DNA from: Clostridiaceae bacterium
GTDB lineage: Bacteria; Bacillota; Clostridia; Peptostreptococcales; Natronincolaceae
Length of the DNA: 33,262 bases
Assembly: GCA_020832135.1 (NCBI GenBank)
Contig: JAFIFG010000141.1
Span: 1-33,262 of the forward strand
Direction of reading: 5' to 3'
This document shows positions 23,058 through 31,550 of this stretch, piece after piece. How positions within the stretch are numbered: position 1 is the first letter of the stretch; every line of letters starts with the position of its first letter. Made by a program: the position numbers and the translations under genes. Under the pieces are notes generated by a model, which was not told where the DNA came from, did no database searches, and saw nothing but the letters and a program-made list of their open reading frames with translations.

Positions 23058-23786
23058 ATGGACCCAATAGCATTTACAATATTTGGAGTACCGGTTGCAT
23101 GGTATGGAATGCTTATTTCTATAGGCATATTCTTAGGAATTATACTAGCTACCCATAGAGCTAAAAGAGAAGGGTTATATGACGACGTGATCTTAGACTT
23201 AGCTTTAATTGCTGTTCCTGCAGGAGTGATAGGGGCTAGGTTATACTATGTTATTTTTAAATGGGATTATTATGGACAAAATCCTAGTGACATTTTTAGG
23301 ATGCGTCAGGGTGGATTGGCTATCCATGGTGGAATTATAGCAGGAGTCTTAGCAGGATATATATTTTGTAGATATAAAAAAATTGGATTCTGGCAATTGG
23401 CGGATATTTGTGCCCCAAGCATTATCTTGGGCCAAGCTGTAGGTAGATGGGGAAATTATTTTAACCAAGAGGCCCACGGCACTGTAACTAATCTTCCTTG
23501 GGCTATAGAAATAAACGGAGAAATGGTGCATCCGACTTTTTTATATGAGTCTATTTGGAACTTCGCTGTTATGTTTTTTCTGATTTATTATACCCATAAG
23601 AGAAAGTTCAAAGGACAGATATTTTTATATTATCTGATCCTATATTCTGTAGGACGATTCTTTATTGAGGGCCTTAGAACTGACAGTCTTATGTTGGGAC
23701 CTTTAAGAGTTGCACAAGTTATCAGTATAGTTAGTATTATAGGTGCATTTATTGCAATGCAGATGTTGAAAAATAGAAAAAAATAA
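23058..23786 (+). CDS. lgt: Prolipoprotein diacylglyceryl transferase
   Basis: Lgt moves a diacylglyceryl group from phosphatidylglycerol to the lipobox Cys of prolipoproteins. The 242-aa polytopic protein carries the family signature GRWGNYFNQEAHG at 129-141 with essential Arg130, plus GGLAIHGGI at 85-93 with His90, VGARLYYV-like IGARLYYV at 58-65, HPTFLYES at 158-165 and IEGLRTDSL near 207-215. About seven membrane helices are present. The ATG at 23058 is preceded by AGAGGG. It has its own promoter. Clients in this window are NrfA, the 167-aa lipoprotein and the YhcN/YlaJ protein. Confidence 0.97.
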   Translation: MDPIAFTIFGVPVAWYGMLISIGIFLGIILATHRAKREGLYDDVILDLALIAVPAGVIGARLYYVIFKWDYYGQNPSDIFRMRQGGLAIHGGIIAGVLAGYIFCRYKKIGFWQLADICAPSIILGQAVGRWGNYFNQEAHGTVTNLPWAIEINGEMVHPTFLYESIWNFAVMFFLIYYTHKRKFKGQIFLYYLILYSVGRFFIEGLRTDSLMLGPLRVAQVISIVSIIGAFIAMQMLKNRKK

Positions 23787-23803
23787 TAAGCTGAAAACTA
23801 CTG

Positions 23804-23829
23804 CAGCCTATTGGGAATCCAATAGGCTG
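23804..23829. terminator. Hairpin after lgt
   Basis: A perfect 11-bp stem (CAGCCTATTGG with CCAATAGGCTG) with a 4-base loop lies just after the lgt stop. It lacks a strong T-run, so termination may be weak. The rest of the gap to 24059 contains a 10-bp palindrome near 23869-23878 followed by a T-run, and the promoter of the next small gene. Confidence 0.6.
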
Positions 23830-23978
23830 TATCTATATATAGTGCTCAATACAGTGTGGTATCTATAAAAACACAATATATTGTTTGTATTTTTTTGAAT
23901 CTTATAATAATATGGAGGATTTAGAAGAAAAAGAAAGAATCTCTTGGATAAAACACTAAAAATTACCCTGTGCATTCT

Positions 23979-24007
23979 TTGACAAAATATACTAATTTAC
24001 TTTAAAT
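23979..24007 (+). promoter_or_regulatory. Likely promoter of the Spo0E-like gene
   Basis: A perfect TTGACA at 23979-23984, then TTAAAT at 24002-24007 with 17-bp spacing, about 53 bases before the ATG. The -10 is only a partial match. Confidence 0.45.
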
Positions 24008-24059
24008 TAATATATAAAGAATCAAAAGAAGACACATAAAAAAATAAGAGGTGAATTTT

Positions 24060-24203
24060 ATGCTAAAAGGAGATGTAGAGCTTCTAAAAAAATTATTGCT
24101 AAATAATGAAAAAGGTCTAGTGGAATTAGATAAGGATATGCTACTTCAGACTAGCCAAAAGCTTGATCGCATTATTTGTGAATATCAAAATAATACAAAA
24201 TAA
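24060..24203 (+). CDS. Spo0E-like aspartyl-phosphate phosphatase (47 aa)
   Basis: The 47-aa peptide starts at the ATG at 24060, with AAGAGGTG about 7 bases upstream, and ends TAA at 24201-24203. It contains TSQKLDRIICEYQ at 31-43, matching the Spo0E-family signature SQxLDxxIxxY. Family members dephosphorylate Spo0A-P and so delay sporulation. Two helices are expected, at about 4-16 and 25-43. Bacillus Spo0E itself is longer, but family members of 45-60 residues are common. It is monocistronic, with a promoter and a terminator, directly upstream of the dcw cluster. Which response regulator it acts on is not evident. Confidence 0.75.
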   Translation: MLKGDVELLKKLLLNNEKGLVELDKDMLLQTSQKLDRIICEYQNNTK

Positions 24204-24234
24204 AGATAAAATACATAAATCTAATAGATAAAAT

Positions 24235-24262
24235 ACCATTGTAGAAAATGGTGTTTTTTTTT
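24235..24262 (+). terminator. Terminator after the Spo0E-like gene
   Basis: ACCATT (24235-24240) pairs with AATGGT (24247-24252), followed by G and nine T residues. It isolates the small gene from mraZ. Confidence 0.85.
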
Positions 24263-24333
24263 GTCTGAATTTAATAGTTCTCTAGTCCTGACATTGAAAT
24301 AAATTTATTATTTATTTTAATAACTAGCAGGAA

Positions 24334-24362
24334 TTTACAAGTAAGTAGAGAAATAATATAAA
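24334..24362 (+). promoter_or_regulatory. Promoter of the dcw cluster
   Basis: TTTACA at 24334-24339 and TATAAA at 24357-24362 have a 17-bp spacer. The three MraZ boxes begin at the next base, so transcription would start inside the operator. Confidence 0.6.
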
Positions 24363-24389
24363 AAAGTGGTGGAAAGTGGTATAAAGTGG
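24363..24389 (+). promoter_or_regulatory. MraZ operator: three AAAGTGG repeats
   Basis: AAAGTGG occurs exactly at 24363, 24373 and 24383, a 10-bp period. MraZ proteins are known to bind direct repeats with a TGG core spaced about 10 bp apart upstream of mraZ. The position just after the -10 fits autorepression of the dcw cluster. Confidence 0.88.
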
Positions 24390-24415
24390 GGAGACTTCCC
24401 TAAGGTGGGGTAAAT

Positions 24416-24847
24416 ATGTTTATTGGTGAATATAATCATACGATAGATACAAAAGGCAGACTAAATGTTCCTTCTAAGTTTAGAGAAGCATTAGGAGATC
24501 ACTTCATTGTGACTAAGGGACTAGATAACTGTTTATTTGTCTATCCTATAAATGAATGGAGTATATTAGAAAATAAATTAAAACAGTTACCCATGACCAA
24601 TAGGGATGCTAGAGCATTTGTAAGATTTTTCTTCTCAGGAGCAACGGAATGTGAATTAGATAATCAGGGGAGGATAAGAATACCATCTAATCTTAGGGAT
24701 CATGCTTTTCTTGAAAAAGAAGCTGTGGTAATTGGGGTAGGGACTAGATTAGAAATTTGGAGTCAACAACAATGGACTGATTACAATAGTGATGAAAACT
24801 TAAGCTATGATGATATTGCAGTTAAGATGCAGGAGTTGGGAATTTAA
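24416..24847 (+). CDS. mraZ: Transcriptional regulator MraZ
   Basis: MraZ is a ring-forming DNA-binding protein with two AbrB-like swapped-hairpin domains; it controls the dcw cluster from its first gene. The 143-aa product has the usual length. Each half contains the DxKGR/DxQGR motif: [14 protein letters not shown] at 11-24 and [14 protein letters not shown] at 81-94. The ATG at 24416 has AAGGTGGGG upstream. It stands directly after the three AAAGTGG repeats, its likely own operator, and 19 bases before rsmH. Confidence 0.97.
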   Translation: MFIGEYNHTIDTKGRLNVPSKFREALGDHFIVTKGLDNCLFVYPINEWSILENKLKQLPMTNRDARAFVRFFFSGATECELDNQGRIRIPSNLRDHAFLEKEAVVIGVGTRLEIWSQQQWTDYNSDENLSYDDIAVKMQELGI

Positions 24848-24866
24848 TAAAGGCGAAGGTGATAAA

Positions 24867-25802
24867 ATGAATTTTAAACATATATCCGTGCTATTAGAAG
24901 AGTGTATAGATGGATTAAATATAAAGCATGATGGTATTTACGTAGATGGTACTTTAGGTGGTGGAGGCCATTCCAAGGAAATAGCAAATAAATTAAGTGA
25001 AAAGGGTATGTTGATAGGAATTGATCAAGACAAAAATGCCCTTAAAGCAGCTGCAGAGAAGCTAAAAGATGCTAAATGCAAAGTTCAACTTGTATATAAT
25101 AACTTTAGAAATTTGGAAGAAATTCTAAATGAATTAAATATTAAGAAAATAGATGGGGTTTTATTAGACTTGGGAGTATCCTCTCATCAATTGGATGAAG
25201 CTGAAAGAGGTTTTTCCTATATGCAGGATGCTCCACTTGATATGAGGATGGACAAAGGAAATACTTTTAGTGCCAAGGAGGTTGTTAACCAATACTCCCA
25301 CGGAGAATTAACAAGAATCCTTCGGGAGTATGGAGAAGAGAAGTGGGCTAAAAGAATAGCAGAATTTATTGTTGAAGATAGAAAACAAGGTGAGATATCT
25401 ACCACCTATGAACTGGTGGACATCATTAAGAAAGCCATTCCAAAGGGTGCAAGGAAAGAAGGGGGACATCCTGGAAAAAGGACTTTTCAAGCAATAAGAA
25501 TAGAGGTCAATCAAGAACTAGAGATTATTGAAGATACCATCAATATAGCAGCAAAGTATTTGAATCCTAGTGGAAGGATATGTATCATTACCTTTCATTC
25601 TTTAGAGGATAGAATTGTAAAAAATACTTTTAAAGCCTTAGAGGATCCTTGTACATGCCCACCACAGTTTCCTGTATGTAACTGTGGTAAAGAGAAGATG
25701 GTGAAGGTTATAACTAGAAAACCGATTGTACCTAGTAAAGAGGAATTAGAAGTGAATTCTAGATCAAAAAGCTCTAAATTGAGAATAGCTGAAAGGGTAT
25801 AA
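24867..25802 (+). CDS. rsmH: 16S rRNA (cytosine-N4) methyltransferase RsmH
   Basis: RsmH (MraW) methylates N4 of C1402 in 16S rRNA using SAM. The 311-aa protein shows the SAM-binding [12 protein letters not shown] at 25-36, [54 protein letters not shown] and [10 protein letters not shown], all typical. The start is the ATG at 24867, preceded by GAAGGTGA. An earlier in-frame ATG at 24807 lies inside mraZ and adds 20 unrelated residues. It is the second gene of the dcw cluster. Confidence 0.97.
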   Translation: MNFKHISVLLEECIDGLNIKHDGIYVDGTLGGGGHSKEIANKLSEKGMLIGIDQDKNALKAAAEKLKDAKCKVQLVYNNFRNLEEILNELNIKKIDGVLLDLGVSSHQLDEAERGFSYMQDAPLDMRMDKGNTFSAKEVVNQYSHGELTRILREYGEEKWAKRIAEFIVEDRKQGEISTTYELVDIIKKAIPKGARKEGGHPGKRTFQAIRIEVNQELEIIEDTINIAAKYLNPSGRICIITFHSLEDRIVKNTFKALEDPCTCPPQFPVCNCGKEKMVKVITRKPIVPSKEELEVNSRSKSSKLRIAERV

Positions 25803-25834
25803 AGAGTTCTAAAGGGGGAGGAAGGTGAATAAAT

Positions 25835-26329
25835 TTGGTAGTAGCACCTAAGAGAGACCATTATATTCAACCGCAGGAACAGCAACAGCAACAGCAAAGA
25901 GTATCAAAGAACATAAAAAGAAAAAAGAGTTATAGGTTTGAAAAAATAGCATCTGGACTTGGGGTTTCTATTGTATTAATATTAAGCTTGGCATTGTTAA
26001 TAAGGTTTGCAGCTATAACGGATGCAAGACATCATGTGCATAGTCTTAATCAACAAATAGAACAATTAGAAAGCCAAAGAGAAAATTTAAGGGTGGAGGT
26101 TGAACGCTCATCTAAATCTCAATGGATTGAAAATGAAGCCAAAGAGCGTTTGAATATGCAATACCCTCAATCACAGCAGATGATTTATATTAACGTAGAT
26201 CCTATAGAAGTAGCTATGATATCCAGTAGGATTAAGGAAGCTAATGAAAGAAACAATAATATCGAGGAGGGCTCTAGTACAATTCTAGATAGAGCTTTTA
26301 ACAAATTTGTAGGGTTTTTAAAAATTTAA
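25835..26329 (+). CDS. ftsL: Cell division protein FtsL-like
   Basis: The 164-aa bitopic protein has FtsL layout and gene position: a cytoplasmic N-terminus, one membrane helix at about 42-60, then a coiled coil at about 64-92 with heptad Leu/Ile spacing, and a short extracellular tail. FtsL forms a complex with DivIB/FtsQ and DivIC to activate septal wall synthesis. The TTG at 25835 is the start; it lies 7 bases after GAAGGTG, and no ATG is suitable. The N-terminus holds a run of Gln (about residues 14-21), encoded by alternating CAG and CAA codons. The C-terminal tail is longer than in Bacillus FtsL. Sequence conservation in this family is low, so the call rests mainly on layout and neighbours. 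Confidence 0.85.
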   Translation: MVVAPKRDHYIQPQEQQQQQQRVSKNIKRKKSYRFEKIASGLGVSIVLILSLALLIRFAAITDARHHVHSLNQQIEQLESQRENLRVEVERSSKSQWIENEAKERLNMQYPQSQQMIYINVDPIEVAMISSRIKEANERNNNIEEGSSTILDRAFNKFVGFLKI

Positions 26330-26344
26330 AGGGGGAAAGTTCTA

Positions 26345-28507
26345 GTGTCGCAGCCTAGTATTTCTAGCAAAAAACGACTTATTTTTATTTTCATGTTCGT
26401 GTGTCTAGCAATGCTTGGACTAATCCTACGTTTGGGATGGATACAAATAGTTCAGGGAGAAAGATACAAAGAACTGGCTAATGCACAACAGACAAGAGAT
26501 ATTCCAATCCCCTCTAAAAGAGGCACCATCTATGATAGAAATGGAAAGGAATTAGCCATAAGTGCTAGTACCAATACTGTATGGGGGAGACCCAGAGAAA
26601 TTCAAGATGCAGAGGCTGCAGGTAAAATTCTATCAGGTTTATTGGATTTAGATACAGATGATACCATAGAAAAACTAGAAAACACAAGATACGGTTTAGT
26701 TAGGATAGCTAGATGGATTGATGATGATCTTGCAGATGAAATAAGATCTAAACGTATTAAAGGTGTTTGGATTGCTGAAGATAACAAAAGACATTATCCC
26801 TATGGAAATTTTGCATCATACATTCTAGGACATACCACCGATGATAATAGGGGGATGTCTGGAGTTGAGTTGGAGTATGAAAAATATTTAAGCGGTTTGC
26901 CAGGCAGATGGATTAAAAACACCGATGCTGCGGGACGACAGTTACCCTTCAGTGTGGAAAGGTACCATCCTCCTGAGGATGGGCTAAATGTAGTCTTAAC
27001 CATTGATGAGGTAATACAGCATTTTGCAGAAAAGGCTATAGAGAATGCACTTGAGACCAATAAGGCAAAACGGGTCAAGACCATTGTTATGGATGTTAAA
27101 ACAGGAGATATATTAGCAATGGCAGTTAAACCAGACTACGATCCTAACGAACCGAGGATACCTTTGGATGGAGCACTAAGAGAACGGTTAGAGGGAATGA
27201 GTGACCAAGATAAATTAGAAGAATGGTTTAGTATGTGGAGAAATCCTATTTTAAATGACACCTATGAACCAGGGTCAACATTCAAACTATTTACTACTTC
27301 AGCAGCTTTAGAAGAAGGAATAGTTACTCCAGAAACTCAATTTTATTCAAAGGGTTTTATTATGGTGGCGGGACAAAGAATTCGAAGTTGGAGATGGTAT
27401 AATCCTTTTGGGCAGCAAACCTTGACAGAAGCAGTCCAAAACTCAGATAACCCTGTATTTGTAGAAATAGCACAAAAATTAGGTGTGGAGACTTTTTACA
27501 ATTACCTAGATGCCTTTGGCTTTTCTGATACAACAGGTATTGATTTACCAGGGGAACGAAAATCAATTATGTATAATATAAATAATGTAGGTCCAGTAGA
27601 ACTGGCTACAATGTCCTTTGGGCAAAGTATTTCTGTTACACCTATGCAAATGCTAACCGGTGTATCGGCCATTGCTAATAATGGAAATCTTATGAAACCC
27701 CGTATAGTAAAGGAATTAGTTGATCAACAGGGGAATGTTGTTCATAGATTTGAAGAGACATTAGTCCGACAAGTGATCTCTCAAAAGACTTCACAAGAGA
27801 TGAGAGAAATTATGCAATCAGTTGTATCAGAGACTTCTTTAGCTTATGTTCCTGGATACCGTATAGGTGGAAAAACCGGGACAGCTCAAAAAGTTGTAGG
27901 GGGAAGATATGCACCAGGTGTATATGTTTCATCCTTTGTAGGTATAGCCCCCAGTGATGATCCCCAAATAGCCTTATTGGTGATAATAGATGAACCTGGT
28001 GGAGCTGATCATTATGGTGGTGTGATAGCTAGCCCTGTTGCAAAGGAGATTTTAGAAGAAACTCTAAGGTACTTAGATATACAACCGAAATATACAGAAG
28101 AAGAAGCTGAGAATCTAGTAAGAGCTGAAGTGGTGGTGCCAGATTTAAGAGGATTAACCATCAAAGAGGCTTCGGAGATTTTAGTAGAAGGCAATTTAAC
28201 TCATATCTCCGCTGGTGAAAATGTTAATGATGCAAATGCACTTGTTGTAGATATGTTTCCTAAGCCAGGAGCTAGAGTGCCAGACAAATCAGTTATTATG
28301 CTATATACAAAAATAAACCAAGAAGCTTCTTCAGTTATGGTGCCAGATTTGCAAGGAAAAACCATAAGAGAAACAAATACAATATTATCTGCTATGGGTT
28401 TGAAATTAAAAATTGCCGGGAGTGGCTTAGCCCATAGTCAAGAACCGGAGGCGGGAACTGAAGTAGAACAAGGGACAATTATAGAAGTAGAATTTAGGCC
28501 CGATTAA
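26345..28507 (+). CDS. spoVD: Class B penicillin-binding protein, SpoVD/PBP2B type
   Basis: The 720-aa transpeptidase crosslinks peptidoglycan. After a short cytoplasmic start come a membrane helix at about 11-30 and a PBP dimerisation domain with RGTIYDRNGKELA at 59-71. The transpeptidase domain carries catalytic Ser311 in STFK, SDN at 367-369 and KTGT at 510-513. Two PASTA domains follow, at about 595-656 and 663-720. The GTG at 26345 has a G-rich ribosome-binding site just upstream. Bacillus has two such genes here (pbpB and spoVD); this cluster has one, so it could serve division, spore cortex synthesis or both. Two PASTA domains resemble PBP2B, while clostridial copies at this position are usually named SpoVD. 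Confidence 0.93.
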   Translation: MSQPSISSKKRLIFIFMFVCLAMLGLILRLGWIQIVQGERYKELANAQQTRDIPIPSKRGTIYDRNGKELAISASTNTVWGRPREIQDAEAAGKILSGLLDLDTDDTIEKLENTRYGLVRIARWIDDDLADEIRSKRIKGVWIAEDNKRHYPYGNFASYILGHTTDDNRGMSGVELEYEKYLSGLPGRWIKNTDAAGRQLPFSVERYHPPEDGLNVVLTIDEVIQHFAEKAIENALETNKAKRVKTIVMDVKTGDILAMAVKPDYDPNEPRIPLDGALRERLEGMSDQDKLEEWFSMWRNPILNDTYEPGSTFKLFTTSAALEEGIVTPETQFYSKGFIMVAGQRIRSWRWYNPFGQQTLTEAVQNSDNPVFVEIAQKLGVETFYNYLDAFGFSDTTGIDLPGERKSIMYNINNVGPVELATMSFGQSISVTPMQMLTGVSAIANNGNLMKPRIVKELVDQQGNVVHRFEETLVRQVISQKTSQEMREIMQSVVSETSLAYVPGYRIGGKTGTAQKVVGGRYAPGVYVSSFVGIAPSDDPQIALLVIIDEPGGADHYGGVIASPVAKEILEETLRYLDIQPKYTEEEAENLVRAEVVVPDLRGLTIKEASEILVEGNLTHISAGENVNDANALVVDMFPKPGARVPDKSVIMLYTKINQEASSVMVPDLQGKTIRETNTILSAMGLKLKIAGSGLAHSQEPEAGTEVEQGTIIEVEFRPD

Positions 28508-28558
28508 GACAAAAGGAAAAATTTAAGACTTTTAAAGAAAAAATATATATGTATAATA

Positions 28559-28611
28559 AAAAAGGGCAACTGAAATTAAAGTTTACAAACTTTAATTTTA
28601 GGTTGCCTTTT
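28559..28611 (+). terminator. Hairpin between the PBP gene and murE
   Basis: A long imperfect stem (AAAAGGGCAAC with GGTTGCCTTTT, then AAATTAAAGTTT with AAACTTTAATTT) ends in TTTT. It lies in a 184-base gap and divides the dcw cluster. I do not see a clear promoter in the remaining 80 bases before murE. Confidence 0.8.
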
Positions 28612-28691
28612 AAAAAGTCTAAGAAATGGAAATACAACATATATGAGTGAAAAAGTGTAAAAATCATGTAAATATAGACAGGAGGATATAG

Positions 28692-30161
28692 ATGCTACTA
28701 AAAGACCTACTAAAAAATATAGAAATAGAAGAAATTAAAGGGAATGAGACAATAGAAATCACTAATATAGCCTATGATTCTAGGAGAGCAAAAGAGAATG
28801 GTCTATTCTTGTGCATAGAGGGTTTTAAAACGGATGGACATTTATATATAGAAGGTGCTATAGAGAAAGGTGCAGTGGCTATCGTTATAAAGAAGGATAG
28901 ACAAGTTAGGATTGACGGGGTTACAGTAATAAAAGTGAAGAATACAAGAAAAGCCATGGCTTCTATAGCGAAAACATTTTATGGGGATCCCAGTAGTCAG
29001 ATGGACCTCATAGGTGTTACTGGAACAAATGGTAAAACCTCCACCACCTATATGATTAAACAGATTTTAGAGATCAGTGGAAGAAAAAGTGGTCTAGTTG
29101 GTACCATATCCAATTGGATAGGGGATGAAAAAATTGAGACAGAAAGAACCACTCCAGAATCATTAGAATTACAGGAGCTATTTTCTAAAATGGTAAAAGC
29201 TGAGGTGAAGGGTTGTGCTATGGAGGTATCCTCCCATTCCTTAGAACTCCAACGGGTAGAAGGTACTGAATTTAAAGTAGGTGTATTTACCAATTTGACA
29301 CCAGAGCATTTAGATTTTCATGAAACCCTAGAGGATTATAGAAATGCAAAGAAGAAACTTTTTTATAAAACCGGTCTTTGTAATATTATTAATATTGACG
29401 ATGAAAATGGAAAAATAATTGCAAAAGAGATCAGCGGCTTAGAGGTGCCTGTGTTGACCTATGGTATCCAGGAAAAGGCAGATATATTTGCAAATAATAT
29501 TAGTTTAAACATGAAGTCTGTAGCTTTTGATGTAATTACACCTAAGTGCAAAGAGCACATAACCTTAGCTATACCGGGTATGTTTACTGTTTACAATGCA
29601 CTAGCCGCTATTGCTGCATGCTATAGCATTGGTATAGATATTAAAGATATTAAAAAAGGTCTGCAAGAAATTAAAGGTGTTGCAGGAAGATTAGAGACGG
29701 TAGATGAATTTGAAGATTTTGCAGTGCTTGTTGATTATGCACATACTCCTGATGCTTTGGAAAATGTTTTAAAAGCGGTTAAATACTTTACGAAAAATAA
29801 ATTGATCACTATATTTGGCTGTGGAGGAGACAGAGATCAAAGCAAAAGACCAATCATGGGTGAAATTTCTGGTAAATACAGTGATTTAAGTATTGTTACT
29901 TCTGATAATCCTAGAACCGAAGATCCTAACCACATTATAAGCATGGTTGAGGAGGGCATAAGAAAAACTGAAGGACAATACAATATTATAGAAAATCGTA
30001 AGGAAGCCATAAGATATGCTTTAAAAAAGGCAGTGAAAGGTGATATTATATTAATTGCAGGTAAAGGTCATGAAACTTATCAAATCATAGGAGATCAGGT
30101 CTTTGATTTTGATGATAAAAAAGTATCAATAGAAGTTGCCAGAGAGGAAGGGTTGATATGA
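28692..30161 (+). CDS. murE: UDP-MurNAc-tripeptide synthetase, meso-DAP adding
   Basis: MurE adds the third amino acid to UDP-MurNAc-L-Ala-D-Glu in the cytoplasm. The 489-aa ligase has the ATP-binding GVTGTNGKTSTT at 108-119, ERTTPESLELQ at 151-161, VSSHSLELQRV at 179-189, the carbamylated-Lys region YRNAKKKLF at 216-224 (Lys220), and VDYAHTPDALENVL at 347-360. The specificity motif is DNPR at 405-408, which marks the meso-diaminopimelate type rather than the lysine type. The ATG at 28692 has AGGAGG upstream. It overlaps murF by 4 bases (ATGA). Confidence 0.97.
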   Translation: MLLKDLLKNIEIEEIKGNETIEITNIAYDSRRAKENGLFLCIEGFKTDGHLYIEGAIEKGAVAIVIKKDRQVRIDGVTVIKVKNTRKAMASIAKTFYGDPSSQMDLIGVTGTNGKTSTTYMIKQILEISGRKSGLVGTISNWIGDEKIETERTTPESLELQELFSKMVKAEVKGCAMEVSSHSLELQRVEGTEFKVGVFTNLTPEHLDFHETLEDYRNAKKKLFYKTGLCNIINIDDENGKIIAKEISGLEVPVLTYGIQEKADIFANNISLNMKSVAFDVITPKCKEHITLAIPGMFTVYNALAAIAACYSIGIDIKDIKKGLQEIKGVAGRLETVDEFEDFAVLVDYAHTPDALENVLKAVKYFTKNKLITIFGCGGDRDQSKRPIMGEISGKYSDLSIVTSDNPRTEDPNHIISMVEEGIRKTEGQYNIIENRKEAIRYALKKAVKGDIILIAGKGHETYQIIGDQVFDFDDKKVSIEVAREEGLI

Positions 30162-31546
30162 TAAAACAATATATTCCTAACATCATAGAGGCATGCAAAG
30201 GAAGACTGGTACAAAAAGGACCAGTAGATTATATTGAAGGTATATCAACAGATACTAGGAACCTGGAGGAAAAGAATCTCTTTATTCCCCTAATAGGAGA
30301 GAATTTCGATGGGCATGACTTTATAACTAAGGCTAATGAAAATGGTGCTAGTGCTGTTCTTTATCAAAAAGATAAAAAGATTCCTATAGAAATGCTAGAG
30401 GATATAACCGTTATAGAAGTAGAAGATACATTAATAGCTTTACAGCAAATCAGTAAATACTATAAGGAAATTTTCCCAATTCCCTTCATAGGTGTTACTG
30501 GTAGTGTTGGAAAAACATCCACTAAGGATATGATTAGTAGTGTCCTGGCGAATAAACATAAAGTGCTTAAGAATATTGGTAATTTTAACAATCATATAGG
30601 ACTTCCCTTAACTATTTTTAACCTGAATGGAAGCCACGAAATAGCTGTTTTAGAAATGGGTATGTCTGGCTTCGGAGAAATACAAAAGCTAGCTGAAATT
30701 GTAGAGCCAAGTATAGCAGTAATCACCAACATAGGTGTATCTCATATAGAAAACTTAGGTAGTAGAGAAAATATTATGAAGGCAAAATTAGAAATAACTG
30801 CCTTTCTTAAGGAAAATGAGTATTTGTTATTAAATGGTGATAACGATCTACTAAAGACCCTAAGAAAAGAGGACACCCCCTATAGAAAGATCTTTTTTGG
30901 ATTAACTGAGGAAAATGATATTTTCCCTAAAGATCTAGTGGATCTAGGAGAGGAAGGTTTCAGCTTTACCATAGAGGTGGAGGGAGTAGACCACCGATTC
31001 ATGCTAAAACAACCAGGGTTACATAACGTTTATAATGCCCTAGCGGCCATATGGATAGGATTAAAACAAGGCATGGATATTGAGGCTATAAAGGAAGGGT
31101 TAAGGCTTTATGCCCCTTCTAAAATGCGGATGGAAATGATAGAGCTACAGGATATGAAAATCATCAATGATGCCTATAATGCAAGCCCAGATTCTATGGA
31201 GGCAGCATTAAGTGTATTAGCAAAAACCAAAGGCAAGAGAAAGATAGCAGTTTTAGGGGATATGTTTGAAATGGGCCATTTCTCAGAAACGGGACATCGT
31301 TTAGTGGGCAAATATGTTGTGGATCATAATATAGATGTATTAATTACTGTAGGAGACATGGCACAATGGATAGGTAACGAAGCTTTAGAACAAAAATCAA
31401 ACCAAATTATTTATACTGCCAAGGATAATAAAGAAGCAATAAATGTACTAAACAATATGATAAACAATGAGGATGTCATTTTAATAAAAGCCTCAAGAGG
31501 AATGGCGATGGAGGAAATTGCCCACTATTTACAAGAGAGGAGTTAA
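30158..31546 (+). CDS. murF: UDP-MurNAc-tripeptide:D-Ala-D-Ala ligase
   Basis: MurF adds D-Ala-D-Ala to UDP-MurNAc-tripeptide, completing the pentapeptide. The 462-aa protein contains the P-loop GVTGSVGKTSTKDM at 112-125, then NNHIGLPLTIFNL, EMGMSGFGEI, ITNIGVSHIENLGS with a following KAKLEI, and NDAYNASPDSMEAAL, all family motifs. The ATG overlaps the murE stop in ATGA, which implies translational coupling. It is followed by mraY 4 bases after its stop. Confidence 0.97.
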   Translation: MIKQYIPNIIEACKGRLVQKGPVDYIEGISTDTRNLEEKNLFIPLIGENFDGHDFITKANENGASAVLYQKDKKIPIEMLEDITVIEVEDTLIALQQISKYYKEIFPIPFIGVTGSVGKTSTKDMISSVLANKHKVLKNIGNFNNHIGLPLTIFNLNGSHEIAVLEMGMSGFGEIQKLAEIVEPSIAVITNIGVSHIENLGSRENIMKAKLEITAFLKENEYLLLNGDNDLLKTLRKEDTPYRKIFFGLTEENDIFPKDLVDLGEEGFSFTIEVEGVDHRFMLKQPGLHNVYNALAAIWIGLKQGMDIEAIKEGLRLYAPSKMRMEMIELQDMKIINDAYNASPDSMEAALSVLAKTKGKRKIAVLGDMFEMGHFSETGHRLVGKYVVDHNIDVLITVGDMAQWIGNEALEQKSNQIIYTAKDNKEAINVLNNMINNEDVILIKASRGMAMEEIAHYLQERS

Positions 31547-31550
31547 CTAC

